Part shown: positions 19,725 through 30,533 of the stretch, one piece after another
Layout of the letters: the number at the start of each line of letters is the position of its first letter
Position numbering within the stretch: the stretch's first letter is position 1
Source of the DNA: Linanthus parryae
Taxonomy: Eukaryota; Streptophyta; Magnoliopsida; Ericales; Polemoniaceae
DNA: 64,000 bases
NCBI GenBank assembly: GCA_023055425.1
Contig: JALGPY010000007.1
Coordinates: forward strand, 17,060,001 to 17,124,000
Reading direction: 5' to 3'
Translations under genes and position numbers: made by a program
The notes under the pieces: generated by a model
Databases searched by the model: none
Seen by the model: only the letters and a program-made list of their open reading frames with translations
What the model was told of the DNA's origin: nothing

Positions 19725-22700
19725 ATGGCCAAGACAAGAGTAACCAGACCCGTCAAGGAAGATGAAGAGATACCCGACCTTCCGCAGGCCTTATGGCGAA
19801 AAGCCCCCTTTTTAGGCGGCAAAGATTTCTACCATGCGAGGGTAAAGGCGAAGAGGATGTCTGATCCTGTTCCAGTTGAGCGATTGCTGACGCTGACTCG
19901 CCCAGTCAACTCAGCCCTGCTCGAGTTGGTTGGTTCCGAGGATGTAGTTCGATTGGGGATCGAGAACGGGCACTTCCCATATACTGCGATTTCTACTCAG
20001 GCGTTCGTCCAGAAATTGGACTATATGGATGAGTGGATTGACCACGTGTTGGATCATCACGCCGAGATTCTTAATGAAGCCAGCGTATACTTTGCTATCC
20101 ATGCTATGAAGGGTGCTGCCGTGAAGTTGGATCAGTCCATGCTTCTAGACCTTCTATCCCGTTACTCGCCTGCGACTCATACGTTCCATTTTGCTGAGTT
20201 CGAGGCTGCCCCGACACTCGAGGACGTTCAAATGCTGTACGAGCTTTCCCCCATGGGCGAGGTGGACCCTCTGAGTCCCTTGAGGACATCTGCGGAGATT
20301 GCCTTGTACACGCAGATGGAGGAATGCCTAGCAGAGGTGAAGAAAATTTCCACTCGGTGGACTACTACGAAGCCTCTTCCGAACTGGCAGTTGGTCGATA
20401 CGTCTGCGAAGAATACCTGGAACAAATGGTTGCAGTACTTCTTCCGAGACTATGCGAACAGCAGCATCACTAAGAAACTTCTGAGTGAGGACCCAGAGGC
20501 CGAAAATTACGTAGAGGGCAAGGGTTATCACCTGACCCTTTGTGCTTTTCTCTGTGCCTGGCTGTCGAGGTACTTGATTGATGGTCACCCCCATGACGGA
20601 GTCTTCTACCATGTGTTGCCACTTGCTGTGAGGCTCGCTCTTGGCCAGAGGGTTGCACTCGGACCCTTGGTCTTGGGCACGCTGTACTATAGGCTTGATC
20701 AGCTGGTTCTGGCTATGAGGGAGTCGCGTGGCCGCCTCGATGTACTGACCTTTGTCAACATTTCCTTTTTGACAATGTGGGTGTTCGAGCGCTGGCCGTC
20801 TTATGCTCCAACTGCTCTCCAACTTGATAAGTGGTGTCCCCCAGGCGAGACAGAAGCACGCAACAGCGGAAGAGCTGCGAGATGGTTCGGAACAGGCAAC
20901 CCCAAGTGCGTTTGGAGTTTGATATGCGACAAACGGAAGGAGTTTACTGCCAGGCCCTATGCCATGCGTATTGAGAATGTGCGATGGTTTCCAAAGCTAT
21001 ACCCCTCCAAAGGTATGGTCTTCTCAGAAGAACTTCTCTTTGAAAAGGGACCGCATTTCCACGAGCGCTATCGTGAGTTCTTTTGCTGGTGTCTGCGAGG
21101 TTCCCTTCCTGCCCTTGCAGAGCATACTCGTGAGCTCGCGCCAAGGTATGAAAAGCTTACAGTGGATGTTGACCCCACTCGGGTTTCTCCTCAGTTTGGA
21201 TTTGATGCGGTGGCCCCATCGATCTGGCCCCAGTCCATTGTCAGAGGATGCTACAAGCGCTTGCTAACAAAGGAGTGCAAGACGGTCTTCATGAGCAATC
21301 TTCCTTTTGAGCAGCCTGCGGGAACTCGCGAGGGTGGTTGTTCCCAGAACTGGCTCGCATACTGGGTTGCCCAGCAAACGAGGATTGAGACGGAGGCGGC
21401 GGCGCAGCCAGGTAGGGCCCCCTTGCTCAAAAGAAACTCTTTTCCGTTTCGCCCCAACTGCAGTTTGAGCGAGTCTGAGTATGGTTGCTACTCACTGTGG
21501 GACCGTGAGAACCATTTGTGCCCTGATTTCATTCTGAAGGAGCAAGTCGCCGCAATCAAGAAGGGCGATACGCATGTCGTCAGATATAGCAAGGCATTTG
21601 CTGAGGTAAGCAAATTTTTTTCGCGTGCATTTAAGCTTCTTGGTTTCCTTATGCTGACATCTTTACTCTGGACGGTTGTAGTGTCATGTGCGGAGGTTCG
21701 CAGCTGGTGATCGCTCCAAATCGCTGATTAACACCATTGTTGCCACCAGAAGGCAAGGGGAGTCGTTCCGGCTAGCATGGAGGATGGACGCCGAGATCGA
21801 AACAAAGGTTCGCGCAGTCATGAAGGCTTTTGCCGACTCGCTGATAGACAATCCTCCGGCTCCGTCTCCTCCTAGAGATGACCCGTCCCCTCCAGCGATT
21901 GCGGCGCCGAGAGTGAAGAGACCTAGGCAAAAGGGAATTACGATTTCTTCCCCTAGAAGTGCTCCAGCTTCTCCCCCAGTGAGGTCCCTTTCTATCAAGG
22001 ACAAAGGCAAAGGTCGCATGCCCAGCAAAGTGCGAAAAGATCTCGCAGTTGAGACTTTTGTTCCATTCAACCAAGAGGAAGAGGAAGAGAGGCAGGAGCC
22101 CCAAGCAAGTGATGAAGAAGAAGTAACGGTTGTGATGCACGAGGAAGAATCAGGAGGTACTTCCGTCGCATTTCCTTTCCCGTCATCATAACTTCTTTGC
22201 CCTTCTTTTCTTTGAACCAATTGTGTATTCGCAGATGATGATGATGAAACCGTTGGTGGCCATGTGGCCAAGAGACAAAAGAGAGATGTCCATTCTGGCA
22301 TTCCAGATGAGCCCATAAGCGAGGACGTTCTTGCTGAGTCCCAGAAGACAGCCGCGGAAGCTGCTGAAAGAAGAAGACGGCGAGAGGAAGAGGAGCTCGA
22401 GCGTGTGAAACAGCGGAGCCTCGAAGAGCAGCATGTTGACGACTTAGTGCGTCCAGTCGGCGAGGAAGACGAGCTTCCCGAAGAAGTGGCTCCTCATGTG
22501 GAGGAGGAAGATGAGGTCCCCGGAGAGGATGCAGCAGCACTAGAGCAAGTCCAAGCGGACTTCGAAGAGATTGCAGGCGGCGATAAAGGTGAGATCTTCA
22601 ATCTCGCAGTAACTTATAGAGATGTTATTGTGGGTGCGTTAAAGCATGGTGTGTCAAAGGCTGACATTCGCCGTTGGTTAGTAGGCAAATGCTGAGAACC

Positions 22701-24015
22701 CTCAGGTAATTATTTGAGTGATATGCACGTACTAGGCTTTAGCCACTTGAGGCAGAATCATGACTGGTTTATTCGCACCTCAGGTCACGCTTCTCTTAAG
22801 GACCTGCTTAGTGAAGACACACTGATAGGGCATGGTTCCACGTCCTTAGTGTATGACGAGGATACCTCAATCCCACCTTCGCGTGGAGGTGATTACTCTT
22901 AGCTTTAGTAAAGATAGCGAAAATAACTTATAACACAAGTTACCTCATATCATCGCATTTAATGTCGCAGGTCATGCTGAGGAACCTGCGCTGGAGCAGA
23001 GAAGTCAGTCTTCTGCGTCCTATGTTCCGATTCCGAGCTCCCATACCGAGAAGCCCGTCGCAGCTGCTGACCACACGGGTGAGCCTCGTGAGGACATCAT
23101 CGAGCTTTCCGACGATGCTGGAGCTGACACTGTGTTGATGGATGAAGATGTCCATGCTAGTGCTGAAGAGATAAGGACAACTGCTGCTAATGCTTCCGCA
23201 TCTGAGAGTGTCCTTCGACAAGCGACTGCGGGTCCCCTCGCCTCCGGCGATGACTGAGCCAGAGGCACCTATTCCTGCGTGGAGCATTTGGGGCTCGCAG
23301 GCCGGGAATGCAGTCGCAGCTGGTGCGGCCTACACTCTTCCTCCTGACTATGAGAGGTTGGAGCTCGCAGCTGATAGGAGAGTCATGGAGCGAGGGCAGT
23401 CTTCGAACAACCCGGCAGCCCGCATTCCTTCTCTTCATGAGATTCTGGAAGGAACTGGTAAGTAGAGTTTTACTGTTCGCACGTCGCATTATTCGCTTGC
23501 GAGATTTGACATCATAACTTATTTTTGACGTCTCCTCAGGTTTGAAGCAAACCGATGTAGACTGGGTGGTTCGAATGCGTCTCAGGTATCCCCGCTCGTT
23601 TGTGAGATCTCTGGAGATCGGGCCTTTTGACAGGAGGCTGTTCCTTACTGAAGCCATTTGGATTTTGGAGCAGCTGTCTGCGGCTACACCCGCGACCATT
23701 TCGGTCCAGAGTGCTGAATTGTTATGCGGCATGTGCCAAAACCTCGTGACCAAAGTCCAAGGCAGAATGGGCTTCAAGTTTCTTAAGGACAGAGTCACGC
23801 TGATTCGCGCGGCCGTAACTTTGAAACTCGGTCACCAGTATCTCGCAGTCGAGATGCAGAAGGTGGAGCAGCAGAAGCAAAAGGTTGATGAAGCTCTAAA
23901 GCTGTATCATGAGATGAATGCCAGGTGCGAGCTACTGAAGCAAGAAGTGAAACAAGTGGAGGAGCTGAGCGAGCAGTTCGAGCCCCAAGACTCCTTAATC
24001 AAGAATTTGCTTTGA
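19725..24015 (+). pseudogene. five-exon plant-mobile-domain gene, inner copy
   Basis: The gene is antisense to gag-pol within the inner Gypsy. The start at ATG 19725 (MAKTRVTRP) follows a pyrimidine tract and CAG, suggesting a leader intron. Predicted exons: 19725-21605, 21682-22156, 22235-22588, 22971-23457, 23540-24015, all with GT-AG introns. Exon 1 (627 codons) has the PMD signature LLSRYSPATHTFHFAEFE followed by PTLEDVQMLY near residues 145-180. Exons 2-3 are Pro/Ser-rich, then acidic, with basic nuclear-signal-like patches (KRPRQK, KRQKRD). Exon 5 ends in a Lys/Gln/Glu coiled coil. A 2-nt deletion in exon 4 near 23220-23250, relative to the outer copy, shifts the frame. PMD proteins (MAIN/MAIL family) act in the nucleus in silencing and are known from transposons; a role here is inference. 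Confidence 0.82.
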
Positions 24016-24430
24016 TTTTTCGAGTCTTGAAAAATAGCAAGGAAATAGCTGAAACATTAATGTAATGTTTTGAAACATTAATGTAATGTTGCTAGGGTTT
24101 CTCCCCCTTTTTTTAACAACGAACAATGAATTTGCCCGTTTTGCCCTTTTCGGGATTTGACAGGATATCTTTGTGCATATCCAATCATGACGTCAGCAAT
24201 TGATACTTTGCTTGATTTTCGCGCTAATTTATCGGCAGATAAGCATGCTTCCGATGGGAAGTCCATCCGAATCATGACTATCCGTCATTTATTAGGATAC
24301 GCAACTGAATCGTCGTAGCCTTTAGTAGGGTAACTGATTGTTACCGCTTTTCAAGGCGTAAGTGATTGAACTTACCCTCTTTTTGAATTCTGCTGACTCA
24401 TCTTAGGCAACCGAAGAGTCTGTACAGGGT
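24016..24430. other. spacer between the two antisense genes, inner copy
   Basis: AT-rich sequence after the PMD stop, including a direct duplication of the word GAAACATTAATGTAATGTT near 24050-24090. It leads to the TATA box of the second antisense unit. The outer copy shows the matching spacer at 33817-34189. Confidence 0.5.
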
Positions 24431-24431
24431 C

Positions 24432-24438
24432 TATATAA
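24432..24438 (+). promoter_or_regulatory. TATA box of the second antisense unit
   Basis: TATATAA in the context GGTCTATATAAACCCTG lies about 37 bp before the ATG at 24475. The outer copy keeps it at about 33820, but there the inner element has been inserted just beyond it. Confidence 0.5.
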
Positions 24439-24474
24439 ACCCTGTCTTTTCTATTTGGGTTCTTCATCCCAAAG

Positions 24475-24822
24475 ATGTGCTTTGCCGTGAGTCCTTACGA
24501 CTGCTGGCTTCAACGCTTGTTTTTCGTTGATTCATGGCAACTTCAAGTTTTGAATCCTGAGTTTGCGCTTTGTGCTATAGAAATAGTTTCCAAGATCCAC
24601 TTTATGAGGCTTATTGCTCTTTATAACCATCATAAAGAAGATGCAGATAATATCTCATATGTGTTCAAAGAAATTTCTTCGTGTATTATGTGTGCAGGTC
24701 ATGTTTCCGGCCGCCTCGTGGTGAGGTGCAGCGCCGAAGTGACCGTGCTACCGTCTCGTAACGAACGGCGGAATTCTTCTTCAGCATCTCCGGAGAAGAA
24801 TCTGTCACCTTCACATTTGTGA
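24475..24822 (+). CDS. antisense small ORF of the Tat element, inner copy
   Basis: A 115-residue frame beginning MCFAVSPYDCWLQRLF, the same length and start as the outer copy at 18373-18026. It follows a TATA box and lies about 460 bp downstream of the PMD gene, in the same direction. A GTGAGT word soon after the ATG and a TGTGCAG-GTCATG word near 24690 could be splice signals, so the coding structure may differ from this single frame. No known domain is recognised. Confidence 0.4.
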   Translation: MCFAVSPYDCWLQRLFFVDSWQLQVLNPEFALCAIEIVSKIHFMRLIALYNHHKEDADNISYVFKEISSCIMCAGHVSGRLVVRCSAEVTVLPSRNERRNSSSASPEKNLSPSHL

Positions 24823-25384
24823 GCTCGGGATGACGAACCGTCGCGTTCATCCCCGTCTACAAGGAGCCCTTTCCCTTTGGAGCTTCTGCTTGCCTGTGGA
24901 TCGCCGGAACCGGTGGTTCCTTGGGCAAATGTTATGGGGTGCATATCTGACAACGGTCTTGTCGGATACCGGGATCTTGAGCGTATGGCTTCATGTGGCT
25001 CTTTTGGAGCAAGATCCCCCCTGCTACAGATGTTCACCCGCAGATCTGGGCGTTACGTAGCCGGTGTTTGAAACCGGTGGGTTCATCCATTGCAGTCCGG
25101 GTTTCCGTACTGTGTAACTTCATGCTTGCGAGTTACTTTTCGAATGTATTGTAAGCCATGTTGGCTGCGTAGTTAGATTCGAGCTTTTCGCTTGTAAGCT
25201 GCTATCTAGACAGATAAATTGTAAATCATTTGACTCGTAATGATAAATAGCTTTTTTTGTATTATCTGCTGTCTCTTTACAACAAAAATACAATTTCGCG
25301 TGCGTTTCGGCATATTTCGCCTTGCATAATGCTATGTATTTGTTTCGCATCTGCGATATATTAATTCGCGGGTGTTTCGCTAGA
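24823..25384. other. non-coding 3' segment of inner Gypsy
   Basis: Sequence between the second antisense ORF and the tandem repeats. Short ORFs on both strands have no counterpart in the outer copy. It contains the word TAGACAGATAAATTGTAAA shared with the outer copy near 17590 in inverse orientation. Confidence 0.45.
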
Positions 25385-26580
25385 TCGTTCGAGATCGTAT
25401 CTTCGCAGCTGTGCCATCCCGGCAGATGGGCTTGTTGGCTGGCCATTGCGGATCATTTAAGATCGTTTTCACAACGTTGCTATCGTAGTAGATAGTCTTT
25501 AGCAGATCAATTAAGATCGTTAAGTGGTGCGAATTGCTATCATGGCAGATAGGCTTTATTGAATAATCGATTGAGATCATTTCTCGCATAAACTGTTGTC
25601 GCAACAGATGGACTCTTAGAAGATCTGATAAGATCATCTTGCGCATGCGTTGCCATCGTAACAGATGGGCTTGGACGATCAACTAAAATCGCTTTGCATA
25701 TAAGTTGCTATCGTAACAGATAGGCTTAGATGATTAACTAAAATCACTTTGCATATAAGTTGCTATCGTAGCAGATAGGCTTGGGTGATCAATTAAGATC
25801 GCATTTAGACAGGCTGCTATCGTAAGAGATAGGCTTATATGATCAATTAAGATCGCATTTAGACAGGCTGCTATCGTAAGAGATAGGCTTTAGATGATCA
25901 ATTAAGATCGCATTTGCGTTGGCTGCTATCGTGAGAGATAGGCTTATATGACCACTTAAGATCGCATTTGCGTTGGCTGCTATCGTAAGAGATAGGCTTT
26001 AGATGATCAATTAAGATCGCATTTGCGTCGGCTGCTATCATGAGAGATAGGCTTAGATGATCACTTAAGATCGCATTTGCGTTGGCTGCTATCGTGAGAG
26101 ATAGGCTTAGATGATCACTTAAGATCGCATTTGCGTTGGCTGCTATCGTGAGAGATAGGCTTAGATGATCACTTAAGATCGCATTTGCATTGGCTGCTAT
26201 CGTAAGAGATAGGCTTTAGATGATCAATTAAGGTCGCATTTGCATTAGCTGATATCGTAGAGATAGGCTTATATGATCACTTAAGATCGCGTTGCATTGG
26301 CTGCTATCGTGAGAGATAGGCTTGGATGATCACTTAAGATCGCATTTGCGTTGGCTGCTATCGTGAGAGATAGGCTTGGATGATCACTTAAGATCGTATT
26401 TGCATTAGCTGCTATCGTAGAGATAGGCTTATATGATCACTTAAGATCGCGTTGCATTGGCTGCTATCGTGAGAGATAGGCTTGGATGATCACTTAAGAT
26501 CGTATTTGCGTTAGCTGCTATCGTAGAGATAGGCTTATATGATCAATTAAGATCGCAGTTTGTATGGATTGCTATTGCAG
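25385..26580 (-). repeat. 54-bp tandem repeats in the 3' region (inner copy)
   Basis: About 20 units carry TGATCACTTAAGATCGCATT followed by GCTGCTATCGTGAGAGATAG, with a period near 54 bp. They are homologous to the 16690-17440 array on the other strand. The array is longer here and more homogeneous in its middle, for example 25900-26200. That fits copy-number change by slippage or unequal exchange since the two elements diverged. Confidence 0.9.
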
Positions 26581-26795
26581 CGAATAAATCATTGTTAACA
26601 GTAATAACAAATTAAATAGAGTAACATAAACAGCTAGAAATGTGAACTTATCATTTGGGAGAATTCGTTTATTATAATGCTCTCATATGGGAGAGATGAG
26701 ATTACAATCCTCTCATATGGGAGAGGAGATTGCGTAAATCGTAGCCACATGAGATATTAAACAACGTTATCATAGAACGTATGAAATGAGAGAAG

Positions 26796-29700
26796 TCAGG
26801 GATAGTACTTCTTGATCCAGCGCATGTTGACTGAACTTGGAGTTGAGGTTGTGCCGTGCAACCTTCGTATGCTGCAGTAGCCACTATCGAAGACTTCTGT
26901 GACTTCGAAGGGTCCTTCCCAATTAGCTGCGAACTTTGGGTGAGTTGCTTCTCGCATACAGTGGTCAGATGCGCGCAAGACCAGGTCTCCGACTGCGAAA
27001 TCCCTTCGCTGGACTGTCTTGTTGTAGGCGCGAGCGATTCTTCCCTGGTACCGCTTGTTAGTCTTTTTGGCTTGTTCTCGCTTTTCTTCCAGCAAGACCA
27101 AGTCATGATCGCGTTGATTTTCATAGAGTGCATGGAAGGCCAGCCTTGCCGAATTGACTCTAACCTCCGCAGGTACTACAGCTTCGGCCCCATAACACAG
27201 TAGAAATGGCGAGGCTCCTGTGGGTGTCCTTGGAGAAGTTCTGTAGGCCCACAGGGCTATGCTTAGAGAGTCGGCCCACTTATTGTGGTCGTCTGCGACC
27301 ATCTTGCTCAGAATTCTCAACAGCGTTTTGTTAGTCGCTTCGGCTTGTCCGTTTCCCTTTGGGTAATAGGGGGTAGAACATATCTGCCTGATGTTGTACT
27401 CCGCTAATTTCGCAGCTACCTGGCGATTAACAAAAGGAGTACCGTTATCTGAAAGAATGGTGTTTGGGATTCCGAACCTGCATACGATGCTTTCCTGGAT
27501 AAAATTGACCACAGCCAGCGCATTTGCCGTCTTTTGTGGTATTGCTTCCACCCACTTGGTGAACAGCTCGGTTGCGGTGAGGATGAAATGGTTCCCGTGC
27601 GACGTCGGTCAGATGGGACCGATGAAGTCCAGAGCCCATGTGTGAAATGGCCATGGCGTCCCTAGTGCATGTAGATCCACGGCGGGAGCGTGCACTAAGT
27701 TCCCTTTGAATTGGCATTCCTGGCAGCGTCGCACTTTGGTGCGGCAATCGACTTCCATCGTGGGCCAGAAGTATCCGATTGAGAGGAGCTGTCTGCATAA
27801 TTTCGCACCTCCTTGATGTTCCACCTGATGAGAAAGGTCCATGACTTCTTGTGCTTCTCTGTCGTCTAGACATCGCAGCAAGTTGCCCTCGTGGCCTTTT
27901 CGCCAAAGTAGGTTTTCCTGTACCACATATCGAGACGCTTTCCTTTTCAATTTTTCGGCTTCCTTTCTCGATTCGGGCACGGTGCCCTGGGTGAGGAAAT
28001 CGAACAGTGGCTTCCTCCAGTCTGTATCGTCGTCGATTAAGGCGACGAGTAGAGAATCTTTGATTAGTGCGCAACTTTCGCACTTCTCTTGTATCAGGGC
28101 TGCAGCTGTCGACATGTCTGGCCAATGAATGCCATATCTCCGAGCCTTTCTGTAGATTGACACCTCGCTTTCTCCGCAAGCGTGTTGGTGAATCTTTTCT
28201 AACAGCTGTCGTCCCTCTTGCTCGGAGACACATCGCATGAGTATTCCCCCAGGGCCCTTATAGTAAAGGGTGTTATCGTGGATGCAGTATCCTTTTGTGA
28301 GTGCCCAGCTTTCGTTGCTGGTGCCCTTCGCAATAGCTTGCAAGATTGGTTTTCGCCAGTCTGCGTCATCCACGTGTTCGTCGTCGCACGCATCTTCTGT
28401 TAATGCCGACGATGTTCGCACTTCGATGGAAATCCTTGCGGGGCACTTGTCTATGCTGACCTTAGACCCCAGAGTCGCTAAGGCGTCTGCGTGCCTGTTG
28501 TCTGCTCGGGGCTTGTGCTCGTACTTCACATCGCAGAATTGTTGCATCAGCTTCTGTACTACGGTGCGATAAGACAGGAGGTTGATCTCCTTCAAACCAT
28601 ATTCGCCCGAGGCTTGCTTAACAATCAGCTTGGAATCTCCCATGACCGTTAAGTTGCTTACTTCCAAAGCTTTCGCCGCACGGAGTCCCACGATGAGGGC
28701 CTCGTATTCCGCCTCGTTGTTCGTGACTGCGAAGTTGAGCTTTGCGGACATCTGTATGACTTCCCCGCCTGGCTTTGTCAAGACTATCCCAATGTCTCCG
28801 CCTTTTCTGGTTGACGAACCGTCGAAGTGGAGGGTCCAATAGGGCACGTCGATCGCGTAGATTTCAGGGCCTTCGAGCTCTTCTTCGATCACGGGTTCGT
28901 GGCTGTTGTCGGGAAACTGTGCCAACAGATCTGCTACCGCCTGCGACTTGACCGCTCTTGGTCGCACACATGTGATATCGTATTGGGAAATGGTCATGTA
29001 CCACTTTGCCAGTCTCCCTCCCGGAGTAGTGTGAGTTAGCAAGTATCTTATGGGGTCGCTCTTGGTGACCACCACTACTTTGTGTGATGCAAAATAGTGT
29101 CTCAACTTCTCTATCACAAAGAATAAAGCAAGGCAATGACGTTCGATGTCTGTGTACCTTGATTCAGCAGGCTGCACAATGCGAGAGATATAGTAGATGG
29201 GCCTCTCTTGGCCTTCATACTCCTGAGCCAAGAGTGCTCCTATAGATCTCCTTGTTGATGTAAGATATAGCAGAAGCGGTGATCCCAGTTGAGGCGCGAT
29301 CATTATCTTTGAGGACGTGAGTAGCTCTTTCAGCTTTTCGAACGCGGCTTCGTGGTCCGGAGCCCAGTTGTACGCGGCGTCCTTCTTGAGAAGAGTGCTG
29401 AAACAGCATGTGATTTCTGCAATTGCTGGGATGAATCTCCGCAGATATGACAGTTTTCCCAAGAATGTCTTCAAGGTACTTTGGTTGTGGGGTGGCGTCA
29501 TGCTGGTGATGGCTGACACTTTCGCAGGGTCAGGCTCGATCCCTTGGCGATGGACTACACATCCCAAGAACTTCCCCGAGGTCACGCCGAACGCGCATTT
29601 CATGGGGTTCATTTTCAGTTGAAAGCTCCTGCATCTGTTGAACACCTTTCGCAGGTCTGCAAGGTGATCCGCTTCGTGCTTGGATTTAACCACCAGGTCA

Positions 29701-30521
29701 TCCACATAGAATTCCACCTCCTTGTGCATCATGTCGTGGAATAGAGCCATCATGGCCCGCTGATAGGTCGCGCCCGCGTTCTTAAGACCGAACGGCATTA
29801 TCTTGTAATTGAATACCCCCACAGGAGTGATGAATGCAGTTTTCCGCGCATCTTCGGGATCCATCTTGATTTGATTGTACCCGCTGAAACCGTCCATGAA
29901 ACTGAACATGCGATGGCCTGCTGTTGAATCGATGAGCAAATCGATGTTGGGCAGTGGGAAATCGTCCTTAGGGCAGAAGCGGTTGAGATCTCGGAAGTCC
30001 ACGCAGATGCGGAGCTGTCCGTTCTTCTTCACCACTGGCACGATGTTGGCCAGCCATGTGGGATGATGATTCGGCTCTATGAACTTGGCATCTAGGAGTT
30101 TGACAATCTCCTGCTTGATCTTGACGTTAAGCTCCGGCCTGAAGCTCCTGGTGCTTTGCTTGACCGGTTTAGACCCTGGGATGATGTCTAAACGGTGCAT
30201 GGTGATGCTTGTATCCAGTCCTGGCATCTCATCATACTCCCATGCGAACACGTCCTTGTACTCAGTTAGAAGCTGCAGCAGTCCCTGTTCCTCTTCGCTT
30301 GTGAGGTCCGCACTCAGGAAGACTGGCCTTTTCTTTTCCTCGTTCGGGCTAAGGAACACTTCGTTTAGATCTTGCTTTTGTGGTCTTGGCCTGTCTTCCA
30401 TGCATTCAGGCGCTTCTTTGAGTTTCTCGTCTGGGGTGCCTTGTGTTGGCTCTCCCGTCAGCGCAACTTGCTCGATTCGATTGATTTGCCCAGGGACGTC
30501 CCCATGCCCGTGTGAGGACAT
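26796..30521 (-). pseudogene. Tat-lineage pol, inner copy (one stop in integrase)
   Basis: The frame opens at ATG 30521 and is open for 970 codons through reverse transcriptase (YVDDLVVKS), RT-linked RNase H, archaeal-type RNase H (DGSSTRKGG, NNEAEYEAL, GDSKLI, NRHADALA) and the integrase zinc-binding region. A TGA at 27611-27609 interrupts just after ALDFIGPI, where the outer copy has CGA (Arg), a CpG transition. The same frame continues at 27608 to 26796 with the LSDNGTPF and GNGQAEATNK catalytic blocks. About 93 percent of RT residues match the outer copy by eye. With this stop, no full integrase is made. Confidence 0.92.
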
Positions 30522-30533
30522 CCCCGCGCACCT

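Noticed and set aside
25385..26580. Regular repeats with short spacers look like a CRISPR array at first sight
   Set aside because: Whole units are tandemly repeated, including the supposed spacers, both arrays lie in a plant retrotransposon 3' region, and no cas genes exist here.
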